A DNA stretch of 41,917 nucleotides from Candidatus Obscuribacterales bacterium. Lineage in GTDB: Bacteria > Cyanobacteriota > Vampirovibrionia > Obscuribacterales > Obscuribacteraceae. The stretch is taken from assembly GCA_949127735.1 (NCBI GenBank), contig CASBPX010000026.1:1-41917 (forward strand), given 5' to 3'. Made by a program: the position numbers and the translations under genes. Positions 25,132 to 33,774 of this stretch are shown one piece after another; the first letter of the stretch is position 1; each line of letters starts with the position of its first letter. The notes beneath the pieces are model-generated. The model searched no databases and had not been told where the DNA came from. It saw only the letters and a program-made list of their open reading frames with translations.

Positions 25132-27198
25132 ATGAATAAGGCCACCAAATCAATCACTCGACTGAGACTGCTCTGGGCAAAAGTGCCCGCTCAAAAGCAG
25201 CTGCTCGTTTTGGGTTTAGTTTGCATTGCCGCCTTAGTGACATTCACCGCCAATTTCTGGTTGCAGCGCGCCCAGGGAACAATTAACGATTCAGTCGAAC
25301 AATTTGGCATGGGGTTTGCTCAGGCACTGGCTCGAGGCGGAGCTGAAGCGCTCACAAACTCGGGCAATCTAGAGAGTTTGCGTTATTACATTTTGACCCA
25401 GCGCGGCAAAATCAAAGCAATCGCTTACGTCATATATGAAGATATGGCCGGCAATATTTTGCTTGATCCAAACTCTGCAAAAGATCTCAAAAACGTTTAT
25501 CCATATTTCAAACTCTATAAAGAAAATCCAGAAAACTTTATTGTGCCTGGCCAAAAGGTTAGCCCCAAGGGCTATCGCGCCATCAATCACTTTGTTGTGC
25601 CCATGCGCAAAAACAACAAAGATCTGGGGCTTTGTTGGGTCGGTTTAGACAGTGAAGTATTTACGATTTTAGGCACACAGCAAGAAACCACAAATTTCTT
25701 GATCAATATTTTCTGCCTTGTTGGTGCTCTTGGTGCCCTCGGTGTGTGGGCCAACTATGCCTTGATAAACGGCCCATTACGTACGCTATCACAGGGTGCA
25801 AGCCAGATTGCCGCTGGACACTTCGGTCACTTAATTAAGGTGCAACGCGCCGGAAAAGAAATTGACCAACTGGTCAACGCCTTCAATTACATGTCTAATC
25901 GTCTACAACTTTATGACAAACAAAATGTAGATAGCTTGATGGCTGAGCGCAACAAATTCATTTCAGAACGCAACAAGTTAGAACTGGTACTCATGTCTAT
26001 TGCCGATGGTGTTGTGGTTTGCGATCGTGACAACAAAGTGCAAATTGTTAACCGGGCCGCCACTGAAATTTTTGATAAAGACGCAACTGATCTGGTTGGC
26101 AAACCACTTGTGGTTTGCACGGAAGGCCCTGATCAACCACAAATTTGCCAGGTGGTGCAAGCCTTTACCGATACTGCCATCGCCCCTGGTGCCCTAGAAC
26201 CAATCGTTGAACAAATTAATTTGGGTGAACTGACAGTGCGTCTGCACATTGCTCCGATCATTCTCAACAAAGAGTTCTTGGGCTCAGTAATGATCATGCA
26301 AGACAATACCAAGCAAGCCGAACTCGAAAAAATGAAAAACGAATTCATGAGCAATGTCAGCCATGAATTACGCACACCAATTACTTCAATCAAAAGTTAT
26401 GTTGACACTCTTTGTAATCACGGTGAAAAACTCGAGCCCGAAATTCACCGCGAGTTTCTCGAAATTATCGACAACGAAGCAGATCGTCTGATGCACCTGG
26501 TGAACGACGTTCTCGAATTATCCAAATTCGAAGAAGCCGAACGTGACATGGAAATGGTGCCCATGGACATTCATCGCGCCTGCGAATCTGCCATTCGCTC
26601 ACTTAACCTCATGGCGCGCGAACGCGGCATTGAGCTTGAATTACAGCCCTATGCAAATATTCCTTTAGCCATCATCAATCAAGAATCTATCGAAAGAGTA
26701 ATCATCAATTTACTAACGAATGGCATCAAGTACACTCCCGAAGGCGGAAAAGTTGCCATCATCTTAGGCGTTACTGATTCTGAAATTGCCGTACATATTA
26801 AAGACTCAGGCATTGGCATACCAGAGGATGCACTGGAGCATATATTCGACCGCTTCTATCGCGTGGAGAAGAAGGTCCACACCATTAAAGGCACCGGTCT
26901 TGGCCTCACCATCGTCACTAAGATTTTAGAGAAGCACGAAGGTCGCATTACAGTAAGTTCATCTTTAGGCGAAGGCTCAACTTTCAGTTTCTTCATTCCC
27001 TTTTATATTGATCCGGCCTTAAAACTTTCCTCGCGCCAAACCGATAGCGGCAGCGATATACCCGATCTTGCCGACGTCACAGCCGCTTCAGAAGGTACAT
27101 CTGAGCGCAAGGGCGATGCCAATGGGTCAGGAAAAAAATCAAATAATGGCAAATCGGCCGAAATCGAGAACCAGTCATCAACAGAAGCGCTCAGCTGA
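25132..27198 (+). CDS. Membrane sensor histidine kinase (HAMP-PAS-HisKA-HATPase)
   Basis: 688 residues. A membrane helix near residues 22-45 and a second near 185-210 enclose an extracytoplasmic sensor of about 140 residues. Then come HAMP (to about 265), a PAS domain (LVLMSIADGVVVCDRDNKVQIVNRAATEIF), HisKA with the phosphoacceptor H411 in MSNVSHELRTP, and HATPase with N box (NLLTNGIKYTPEGG), DSGIGIP and GTGLGLTIV. This is the architecture of WalK/PhoR-type kinases. A 60-residue Ser/Gly/Lys-rich tail follows. No response regulator is adjacent, so the partner is elsewhere; the divergent sigma factor is the nearest regulator. No clear ribosome binding site precedes the ATG. Confidence 0.93.
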   Translation: MNKATKSITRLRLLWAKVPAQKQLLVLGLVCIAALVTFTANFWLQRAQGTINDSVEQFGMGFAQALARGGAEALTNSGNLESLRYYILTQRGKIKAIAYVIYEDMAGNILLDPNSAKDLKNVYPYFKLYKENPENFIVPGQKVSPKGYRAINHFVVPMRKNNKDLGLCWVGLDSEVFTILGTQQETTNFLINIFCLVGALGALGVWANYALINGPLRTLSQGASQIAAGHFGHLIKVQRAGKEIDQLVNAFNYMSNRLQLYDKQNVDSLMAERNKFISERNKLELVLMSIADGVVVCDRDNKVQIVNRAATEIFDKDATDLVGKPLVVCTEGPDQPQICQVVQAFTDTAIAPGALEPIVEQINLGELTVRLHIAPIILNKEFLGSVMIMQDNTKQAELEKMKNEFMSNVSHELRTPITSIKSYVDTLCNHGEKLEPEIHREFLEIIDNEADRLMHLVNDVLELSKFEEAERDMEMVPMDIHRACESAIRSLNLMARERGIELELQPYANIPLAIINQESIERVIINLLTNGIKYTPEGGKVAIILGVTDSEIAVHIKDSGIGIPEDALEHIFDRFYRVEKKVHTIKGTGLGLTIVTKILEKHEGRITVSSSLGEGSTFSFFIPFYIDPALKLSSRQTDSGSDIPDLADVTAASEGTSERKGDANGSGKKSNNGKSAEIENQSSTEALS

Positions 27199-27353
27199 GC
27201 AAAAGAATTTTGGTATCGGCAGTCGGTATAGTTGTTACATATACCCCATAAATACAACAGGCCGCACAGCGGCTACCCGCGGTAGATCCACTGAACATTA
27301 GCAACTTATCCATTTACACAGTGGGTTTTCAAGGATGGTCGTGTTATTATCCC

Positions 27354-27377
27354 ATTGTTGACAAGATTGTTGACAAG
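27354..27377. repeat. Tandem ATTGTTGACAAG repeat upstream of coaD
   Basis: Two head-to-tail copies of the 12-mer ATTGTTGACAAG, each containing the dyad TTGT-TG-ACAA and a TTGACA hexamer. They lie 54 bases before the coaD start. They could be paired operator sites or -35 elements, but I find no good -10 at proper distance. Confidence 0.5.
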
Positions 27378-27430
27378 GTCTCTATGGACTGGCGTCCGCG
27401 GGGCATCTATAAAAGGAGGATTGAGCAGTT

Positions 27431-27925
27431 TTGGTTAGAGCAATCTATCCAGGTTCGTTCGATCCATTAACCTTGGGCCACCTAGATATCGTTCAGCGAG
27501 CGAGTAAGCTCTTCGATGAAGTGATTATGGCGGTGGTGGGTAATCCAGGAAAATCTCCTCTATTACTAGTAGATGTACGTAAGAGATTGATTGCAGAAGC
27601 GGTAAAAGACCTTAAAGGCGTCACTGTAGGAGAGTTTCAAGGGCTGACGGTAAATTATGCGAAAGAAAATGGCTCCACCATTCTCATTCGCGGCTTACGA
27701 GCTATCTCAGATTTCGAAGCAGAACTGGGAATGGCTCAAGCTAATAAACAACTTCTTCCTGAACTAGAAACTATTTTTCTCATGACAAAAGCCGAGTATT
27801 CTTTTATCAGCTCCTCGACCGTAAAGGAAATCGCCCGCATGGGCGGAGACGTATCGCAATTCGTTCCACGTTCTGTGAATGATCACCTTAAAGAGCATTT
27901 CAGCAGGGGTATCTACCAACAATGA
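27431..27925 (+). CDS. coaD: Phosphopantetheine adenylyltransferase
   Basis: 164 residues, the normal size. It adenylates 4'-phosphopantetheine with ATP to dephospho-CoA, the fourth step of coenzyme A synthesis. The nucleotidyltransferase motif GSFDPLTLGH (T14, H17), RGLRAISDFEAELGMAQAN and the C-terminal ISSSTVKEIA are intact. The start codon is TTG, with AAGGAGG at 27413-27419, somewhat far (11 bases). The next gene starts inside this one (ATGA overlap), so the two are translationally coupled. Upstream is the tandem repeat. Confidence 0.96.
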   Translation: MVRAIYPGSFDPLTLGHLDIVQRASKLFDEVIMAVVGNPGKSPLLLVDVRKRLIAEAVKDLKGVTVGEFQGLTVNYAKENGSTILIRGLRAISDFEAELGMAQANKQLLPELETIFLMTKAEYSFISSSTVKEIARMGGDVSQFVPRSVNDHLKEHFSRGIYQQ

Positions 27926-28680
27926 CCATGATCACTGCACCGACAGCACAGGCAGCCAACACCTTCAAGCAAACTACGATCTATAAACACTTAGATCTGC
28001 TTGAGCATCTGATTGATGATGCCGCCGGTGTCTACAAATTCAAATTCATCAATGCCGACGATTTCCTCGACGTGCTTGATAAAGCCAGAGCTCGCTTGCC
28101 CGAAGAGTTGCGTGAAGCAGCCGACGTGTTGCAACAAAGAGACGAAATTATTGCTGAATCGCAACGGCGCTCAGAGCAAATCATCACTACCGCTCGTCGC
28201 CAGGCAGAGACCATGCTGCACGAGTCAGAATTGCTCAAAGCAGTGCAAGCTGAAGTTGAGCGCATTCGCAAACAAGTGGTGCAAGAAGTTGAACAGATGC
28301 GCCGCGAAGCATTAGCTGAAGCAGAGCGCATCAGACTCGAAGCTGATGAAGACGCCGCCAAAATTCGTGAAGGCGCCGATCATTATGCAGAGCAAGTATT
28401 GACTCGCATGGAAACAGATCTGCAAGGTCTCGCCGTACGCGTTACAGAATCACAGCAAATTGTCAGAAACGGTCAGCGCCTGCTTGGTCAAGTAAAAAGA
28501 CACGGCAGCTTGAGCCAACCTCTCGGACAACAAATGGGCGTTGGACAACAACTCACCACTCAACAAATTGCACAACAAATGATCAACGTTGCTCCGGGCA
28601 TTGCACCTGCTGGCAGTGTTAATCAGGGCACCATGCCTAGCGGATTGACCAGCCCACTTTTGTCAGGTCGTTTCGAATAA
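27922..28680 (+). CDS. DivIVA/SepIVA-like coiled-coil protein
   Basis: 252 residues, overlapping coaD by four bases. After a helical head (IYKHLDLLEHLIDDAAGVYKFKFINADDFLDVLDKARARLPEELREA) it has a long charged coiled coil of Glu/Ala/Arg heptads (about residues 70-175), then a Gln/Gly/Pro-rich flexible tail. This head-plus-coil pattern downstream of coaD is seen in Actinobacteria and Firmicutes, where the gene is often mislabelled 'ATP synthase F0 subunit B' and the mycobacterial SepIVA acts at the division and growth zone. So a structural or polar-scaffold role is likely by family; the coupling to coaD is unexplained. Confidence 0.75.
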   Translation: MTMITAPTAQAANTFKQTTIYKHLDLLEHLIDDAAGVYKFKFINADDFLDVLDKARARLPEELREAADVLQQRDEIIAESQRRSEQIITTARRQAETMLHESELLKAVQAEVERIRKQVVQEVEQMRREALAEAERIRLEADEDAAKIREGADHYAEQVLTRMETDLQGLAVRVTESQQIVRNGQRLLGQVKRHGSLSQPLGQQMGVGQQLTTQQIAQQMINVAPGIAPAGSVNQGTMPSGLTSPLLSGRFE

Positions 28681-28710
28681 CGATTCGAGCTTCGACAAAA
28701 TCAAAAATTT

Positions 28711-28738
28711 AAAAGAGGCAGCAATGCCTCTTTTTTTT
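28711..28738. terminator. Strong bidirectional terminator
   Basis: AAAAGAGGCA (28711-28720) pairs perfectly with TGCCTCTTTT (28725-28734) around GCAA, with an eight-T run on the plus strand and A-rich sequence on the other side. It serves the coaD pair and probably also the convergent beta-lactamase-fold gene ending at 28758. Confidence 0.93.
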
Positions 28739-28757
28739 GACTGTGTGTCTTACGCGA

Positions 28758-29999
28758 TTAGGGGTCGGGCATTCCTACCAGCGGTCTGGTCAGATCAATC
28801 TTGGCCGGGTTCGGTTTAATAGCTTTCAGTTCAGCTTCAAGCGCCGGGCGAGTTTTCTCGAAGCCGGTATATACAATTCCGGTAACGGTGCGAATCAGCT
28901 CATTGGCGCGACGGTCATTGTGTGGCCTTTGCACTTGCATAGCCATAATTAGCTTGTGGCCATCAGGTGTTGTGATTACTCCGCAATCGCCCACCATCGA
29001 TCCAATGTCACCAGTTTTGTGAGCCAGTTTGGCACCGGCGGGAATACCTTGATTAATCAGGGTGCGAGTCTTAGTACGACCCATAATGTAACGCATGCGG
29101 TCACGCCAGACGTCGCTCATCAGCTCGCCGCGCTCCACTCGAGCCAGAAGGTAAACCAGATCATAAGGGCTGGTTTTATTGGTGCCGGCAAGATCGGCCA
29201 GTGGAGCATTGACAACTGTGTTCTTAAGGCCCCATTTTGCGAACTTTTTATTGACAGTTTTTTTGCCGCCAAGCAAATCAATGATCATATTGGTGGCAGT
29301 ATTGTCAGAGATCACAATCATCAGTTCGGCTACATCGAGCAAAGGCAATTTGGTGCCGATCGGTCGCCACTGCAGATGACCTGAACCACCGGCAACATGA
29401 TCTTGCTTAATGCTCATCACCAGATTAGGATCCACATCACCACTGTCGATGGCATTTAAAAGTGCCACCAGTACAGGCACCTTGATCATGCTGGCGGCCG
29501 AATAAGAAGTAGAGCCCTGGTAGTCGACATAGGCACCAGTAGCAGGGTCAACAGCAAAGACGCCGGGAGTGAGCTTCTTCACCTGACAGACAAGGTTTAC
29601 ACGCTCGCGTAAATTACTTAAAGGCGTCGTCAACGCAAATGGTGCAGCCAGCGGAACCTCTATGTGGGCACCACCGGTAACACCTTCACATGGTCCGTTA
29701 AGAGGGACTGCCAGTGATTGACCGATGGTCAAAGCCATAGCCGCGGCCATGGCACGCAGCAGTCTCTGCCCAGGTGGCAGCTTTCGTTTTTTCCGCACCA
29801 CTCTGACTGAAATCGATTTCGTGGGTTTGTGCCTCAGCAGTGACACAAAAGGCTTGAATTTAAACAAGCTGCTCGTTTTTGCTGTGGCGATATTTTTGCC
29901 GGCCTTGGTCGAACCAGGCGCGTCTTTAGTTTTCTCGGGGGCTTCTAAAGCCATTTCTATTAAGAACCCTTCGCGAAAATTATGCATGTAAAACTGCAC
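28758..29999 (-). CDS. Class A beta-lactamase-fold serine hydrolase
   Basis: 413 residues. A basic N-terminal extension is followed by a membrane anchor/signal at about 82-102, then a Beta-lactamase2-type (PF13354) domain. The active-site motifs are S170-M-I-K173 (SxxK), S231-D-N233 and K328-T-G330. The omega-loop ExxLN motif with the deacylating Glu166 of true class A enzymes is not evident: the region reads ADLAGTNKTSPYDL. So it may act on peptidoglycan or another substrate, or hydrolyse beta-lactams poorly. The true start may be the Met at residue 5 or 16. Located after the terminator at 28711, convergent with the coiled-coil gene. Confidence 0.82.
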   Translation of the reverse strand: MQFYMHNFREGFLIEMALEAPEKTKDAPGSTKAGKNIATAKTSSLFKFKPFVSLLRHKPTKSISVRVVRKKRKLPPGQRLLRAMAAAMALTIGQSLAVPLNGPCEGVTGGAHIEVPLAAPFALTTPLSNLRERVNLVCQVKKLTPGVFAVDPATGAYVDYQGSTSYSAASMIKVPVLVALLNAIDSGDVDPNLVMSIKQDHVAGGSGHLQWRPIGTKLPLLDVAELMIVISDNTATNMIIDLLGGKKTVNKKFAKWGLKNTVVNAPLADLAGTNKTSPYDLVYLLARVERGELMSDVWRDRMRYIMGRTKTRTLINQGIPAGAKLAHKTGDIGSMVGDCGVITTPDGHKLIMAMQVQRPHNDRRANELIRTVTGIVYTGFEKTRPALEAELKAIKPNPAKIDLTRPLVGMPDP

Positions 30000-30147
30000 G
30001 AACAGTCAATATGCGGGATATATACGGGGCATCATATCTGGTGTGAAATGTGTGATACCAGATGAGCCACCGCTATTCTAACTTAGCATAAGCGTAAGTC
30101 GAGTATGTGCAAGACCTCGGCACCAACTTTTAATGAAAGAAAAAAAT

Positions 30148-30672
30148 CTATTCAGGTTCAGATCCTTCTTCTTCGCAATATTTTTCCCACAAGCGGGGAT
30201 AAACCGCCCGGAAGTACGCTTTGTCTTCAACATCAAACGGTTCGCCGTCTGGTGTCACCATGCTTTCTTCACGAAAACGATCATAGATGGCACCATCATT
30301 ATTGCGCTCTTCATAGACTTCGCAAGCGAGAAATAGAAATTCTTCACAGTCGTCAATTTCTTCGGCATAAGCAAGCGAATCAGGCTCGGCCAGCGCTGCT
30401 TCATAAGTCTCTTTGCCTTTCATAATCAGGCCGGCGCGGAAATATTCAAAACCGTCATCTGCCAGCCCGCCGTTCATCACGTGAGCGGCACCCCAGAGCT
30501 CCCAGCGATAGGCTCTATCCATCATATGATCGACCATCTCCTGAAAGGCGATGATGTCTTCGTCAGGCGAATTGTGCAGCAATTCCTTGAGCTTGGCAAG
30601 CTGCAACTCTCGGTCGCCATCGGCTTCTTCGATGGATGTTGAAATAATGTACCAGAAGCCTTGCTCGTCCAT
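30148..30672 (-). CDS. DUF4240 family protein
   Basis: 174 residues, almost all helical and acidic. The FW..I start, the LHNSPDEDIIAFQEMVDHMMDRAYRWELWGAAHVMNGGLADDGFEYFRAGLIMKGKETYEAALAEPDSLA run is the characteristic DUF4240 core, in which 'DDGF..FR..LI..G...Y..A...PD.LA' is conserved. The C-terminus is rich in Glu. Proteins of this family are of unknown function, often next to immunity or hypothetical genes. It lies 43 bases downstream of the spoIIM-like gene on the same strand, with AGAAGG before the ATG, so the two may be co-transcribed. Confidence 0.85.
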   Translation of the reverse strand: MDEQGFWYIISTSIEEADGDRELQLAKLKELLHNSPDEDIIAFQEMVDHMMDRAYRWELWGAAHVMNGGLADDGFEYFRAGLIMKGKETYEAALAEPDSLAYAEEIDDCEEFLFLACEVYEERNNDGAIYDRFREESMVTPDGEPFDVEDKAYFRAVYPRLWEKYCEEEGSEPE

Positions 30673-30686
30673 TGAATACCTTCTAC

Positions 30687-30725
30687 TTATTGATCTCAGT
30701 GTTATTGATCTTGGGTTATTGATCT
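30687..30725. repeat. Three tandem TTATTGATCT units over the spoIIM-like stop codon
   Basis: TTATTGATCT occurs three times in direct order (30687-30696, 30702-30711, 30716-30725) with spacing 15 and 14. The third copy contains the stop and the last codons of the spoIIM-like gene, so the repeat duplicates its 3' end. Slippage or a short duplication explains it best. Confidence 0.85.
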
Positions 30726-31702
30726 GGGGTTGCCTGATTGCGAGGATAAAACAAATAAAGCATCAGTAAAATTGCTGTGGCCAGACTAACAATATATTTT
30801 ACCTGGGCACTGATGTCGGTGCGAGGAGAAATAAATCCTTCAATCGAACCTGCCACTAGCAGCAGACCGATACAACCGGCAAAGAGCTGCATGGCCGGTC
30901 TGGCCAGCGAACGCAACGAATCAGCTCGACTATTCTGGCCAGGAAAAAGCAGTGACTTAGCCAGTAAAAGCCCGGCACCACCACTAATAAAGATGGCCGA
31001 TAATTCTAAAACACCATGAGCGGCGATAAATGCTAAAAGCTTATCAGCCATTCCATAATATTGACACACACCAAATACGGTGCCGATGTGCATCCCATTA
31101 GTGATCAGCACAAAAACGGTGCCCACGCCAAAAGTGATGCCCAGAGCAAAGGCGGCAATGGCCACGCGAATGTTGTTGGTGGCAATTAAACTGGCAATGG
31201 CAGGGCTGTTATCTTGCACAGAATCAGTCCACATGCGCTTGTGCTCAATCATATGCCAGAGCTCGTCGGGCACCAGCGCCTGCCCCTTGGTCATTTCCAT
31301 CTGACCAAAATGAACGTCACGCCGCGCCTCTACATAGCAACCGATAGCGGGCAACACGCACAGCAGAAAAGCCACAAGCACATAGACAATATACTGCTGC
31401 ACAAGCAGCGGAAAACCACGGCAAATAAATCGCCACAAGCCGGCGAAACGGTCATCGTGAGTTTGGTAGACTTGGTTGTGCGCTTTCACTACGAGGTTAT
31501 TTAGATAGACCTGCACTTCAGCGCTCAGCTTAAGAGCCCGCGCTCTTGACAAATCGGCCGAAGTAGCCCGGTACAAACGCCCTAGTTCTCTCAACTGTTG
31601 TCTGTCCAGACTTTTCAAACCTCGATTGTCGACGCGTTTGAGCAAATCCTCCAGCTGCTGCCATGACAACCTTTTAGTTTTGAGCCAGCGCTCTACATTC
31701 AT
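30716..31702 (-). CDS. SpoIIM-family membrane protein
   Basis: 328 residues with about 100 soluble N-terminal residues, then five to six membrane helices, matching the SpoIIM/DUF95 family. The typical features are LYRATSADLSRAR in the N-terminal domain, the NNIRVAIAAFALGITFGVGTVF stretch and HGVLELSAIFISGGAGL, where the H-G-x-x-E signature is conserved. SpoIIM in Bacillus belongs to the engulfment complex, but this organism shows no other sporulation genes and the family is wide in non-sporulating bacteria, usually next to RDD and MoxR genes. Here it is divergent from the RDD gene, 34 bases apart, and its 3' end carries the tandem repeat. Confidence 0.88.
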   Translation of the reverse strand: MNVERWLKTKRLSWQQLEDLLKRVDNRGLKSLDRQQLRELGRLYRATSADLSRARALKLSAEVQVYLNNLVVKAHNQVYQTHDDRFAGLWRFICRGFPLLVQQYIVYVLVAFLLCVLPAIGCYVEARRDVHFGQMEMTKGQALVPDELWHMIEHKRMWTDSVQDNSPAIASLIATNNIRVAIAAFALGITFGVGTVFVLITNGMHIGTVFGVCQYYGMADKLLAFIAAHGVLELSAIFISGGAGLLLAKSLLFPGQNSRADSLRSLARPAMQLFAGCIGLLLVAGSIEGFISPRTDISAQVKYIVSLATAILLMLYLFYPRNQATPDQ

Positions 31703-31736
31703 CCGATTCCGAAAACCTCAGGTAAGCCGCCGACTT

Positions 31737-32501
31737 ATGCAACAGCCAGATTACTCTATCTCTACCCCTGAAAATGTGGACTTACACCTGGAAATAGCCG
31801 GTCTCGGCAACAGGCTATTAGCTCAGCTGGTTGATGGGTTAATCAGCATCGGCATGGCTCTGCTTATTATAATCGTGGCTCTGGCACTGGCTCTTTTGAT
31901 CAATGCCATACCTATGGCCAGCCAGAGCAAAAGCATCTGGTATGCCATTTTAGGCATGATTTCAATATTTGTAATCTTCATTTTGGTCAACTGTTATTTC
32001 ATTTTCTTTGAAGGCCTCTGGCAGGGCCAGACCCCAGGCAAAAGGGTAGCGGAAATCAGGGTGATTGAAGCCAACGGTCAACCCATCGGTTGGGGCGGGG
32101 CATTCATTCGCAATCTGCTGCGCATGGCCGACAACATTATGCTTATCGGTCTTGTAATCATGCTTTTTGATAAAAACGAGCGCCGCCTGGGCGACATGGC
32201 TGCCGGAACCATTGTCATCCGCGAACGCAAAACCGATATTTCCACCACACAACTGCTTTTGAGCGGCGCGCCCGGCAATAATTTGCTCGACATCGGACGG
32301 GTCACACCTGCCGAATATGACCTGGTTGTCGATTTTCTCAAGCGCCGCAATTCGCTGGCCAAATCTCATCGCCCTCTGGTGGCGCAGAAGCTGTCTAACT
32401 ATTTCCACGAGAAACTCTCAGCACCAAGCGATGCTGGCCTCGCTCCAGAAGCCTATATCGAGCAAATCTATCATTCGTATCAAGCGCGAGCCAATGATTA
32501 A
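31737..32501 (+). CDS. RDD-family membrane protein
   Basis: 254 residues from the ATG at 31737. The RDD core is present: AGLGNRLLAQLVDGLI (R..A...D), a hydrophobic helix pair, the second Asp region, and GQTPGKRVAEIRVIEANGQPIGWGGAFIRNLLRMADNI, ending in a cytoplasmic tail of about 90 residues. RDD proteins are membrane proteins of mostly unknown role, some as Na+/H+ antiporters, and are often beside SpoIIM proteins. The frame is open further upstream but there it would be antisense to spoIIM. AGGTAA lies rather far upstream. The gene converges with citrate synthase, the stops being 17 bases apart. Confidence 0.85.
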   Translation: MQQPDYSISTPENVDLHLEIAGLGNRLLAQLVDGLISIGMALLIIIVALALALLINAIPMASQSKSIWYAILGMISIFVIFILVNCYFIFFEGLWQGQTPGKRVAEIRVIEANGQPIGWGGAFIRNLLRMADNIMLIGLVIMLFDKNERRLGDMAAGTIVIRERKTDISTTQLLLSGAPGNNLLDIGRVTPAEYDLVVDFLKRRNSLAKSHRPLVAQKLSNYFHEKLSAPSDAGLAPEAYIEQIYHSYQARAND

Positions 32502-32518
32502 AGACTGAAAGATTGCGA

Positions 32519-33658
32519 TTAACTGGCGCTATGGCTCAAAGAACGCTTGTCAATGTCCACATATTTGAGGTCCATTTCGCCGACATAATCAGCGCGCGGA
32601 CGAATCAAGCGGTTATTGGCATATTGCTCGAGCACATGCGCAGCCCAGCCTGACATGCGGCTTATGGCAAAAATCGGTGTGTACAAGTCGTTCGGAATGC
32701 CGAGCATGTAATAGACCGAAGCTGAATAAAAGTCGACGTTAGGATTGAGACCCTTGTCAGCTTTGACGATCTGCTCGATTTTGTAAGACATATCGAACCA
32801 TTTGGTATCGCCTGCGCGTTTGCCGAGCTCTTGCGACATCTTGCGCAAGTGCGAAGCGCGCGGATCTTCAGTTTTATAAACACGGTGACCGAAGCCCATT
32901 ACTTTTTCGTGCTTCTCGAACATTTTATCCAAATGAGGTTCAACATTAGCGAGGGAGCCCATTTCAAGCAGCATTTTGATTACTTCTTGATTAGCGCCGC
33001 CGTGCAATGGCCCTTTAAGCGCACAGATGCCGGCAGTAATGGCGGAATGCATGTCAGTGAGAGTAGCAGCAGCAACTCTTGCGGCAAAAGTAGAAGCGTT
33101 GAGTTCATGGTCGGCATGCAAGATCAGAGCGATGTCGAGTGATTTGACACTGACCTCATCAGGCTCTTTACCGCCGCTGAGCATATACAAGAAATTGGCA
33201 GCCAGTGAGCCGTCTTCTTTAGGGGTGACTACATCTTTGCCGTTTCTAACCAGGTCCCAGTAAGCCACAAGAGTAGGCAGTTGAGCTGTCAGGCGAATGG
33301 CTTTGCGAATATTGGCTTCGCGATTATTGTCTTCAGCATCAGGGTCGTACATAGAAAGCATCGAAACGGTTGTTCTCAAAACTTCCATTGGCAGCGCTTC
33401 TTTAGGAAACTGCTTCATGGCAGCAACAACGTCGTCAGGAACGCGACGATTGGTGCGCAGACTTTTTGTCAGGGTAGCCAGTTCTTCTTTAGTGGGAAGA
33501 TGACCGTACCAGAGCAAATAGATAACTTCTTCAAAAGTTGAATGCTCGGCCAGATCGTGAATATCGTAACCATGGTAAATAAGTCTACCGGCTGTGCCAT
33601 CAACAGCACATATGGCTGACTCGGCCGCTACAACGTCTTCAAGACCACCCTTACCCAT
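32519..33658 (-). CDS. gltA: Citrate synthase (or 2-methylcitrate synthase)
   Basis: 379 residues of the short type found in Gram-positives, Cyanobacteria and many others. It condenses acetyl-CoA with oxaloacetate at the entry to the citric acid cycle. The catalytic residues are all visible: H219 in LHGGAN, H258 in FGHRVYK and D309 in NVDFYS. HADHELNAST (residues 181-190) is also typical. Methylcitrate synthases of this length have the same motifs, so the alternative substrate propionyl-CoA cannot be excluded. A TATAAA-like -10 is on the minus strand at 33694-33699. No other TCA gene is adjacent. Confidence 0.93.
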   Translation of the reverse strand: MGKGGLEDVVAAESAICAVDGTAGRLIYHGYDIHDLAEHSTFEEVIYLLWYGHLPTKEELATLTKSLRTNRRVPDDVVAAMKQFPKEALPMEVLRTTVSMLSMYDPDAEDNNREANIRKAIRLTAQLPTLVAYWDLVRNGKDVVTPKEDGSLAANFLYMLSGGKEPDEVSVKSLDIALILHADHELNASTFAARVAAATLTDMHSAITAGICALKGPLHGGANQEVIKMLLEMGSLANVEPHLDKMFEKHEKVMGFGHRVYKTEDPRASHLRKMSQELGKRAGDTKWFDMSYKIEQIVKADKGLNPNVDFYSASVYYMLGIPNDLYTPIFAISRMSGWAAHVLEQYANNRLIRPRADYVGEMDLKYVDIDKRSLSHSAS

Positions 33659-33774
33659 GACCAGATCCCCAAAATTAGTATGTTCTGAGCATTTTTATAC
33701 ACCAAATGACATCAATCTTCAGGCAAACCATAGCCTTATCTTCATGGTGTAAGGCCCAGTAAGGAAACTAGCAC

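Noticed and set aside
27301..27320. TTATCCATT resembling a DnaA box before coaD
   Set aside because: It has two mismatches to TTATNCACA and no second copy nearby, so no replication origin is suggested.
30036..30063. ATCTGGT/ACCAGAT inverted repeat upstream of the beta-lactamase-fold gene
   Set aside because: Seven base pairs over a 14-base spacer is weak, with no promoter elements beside it.
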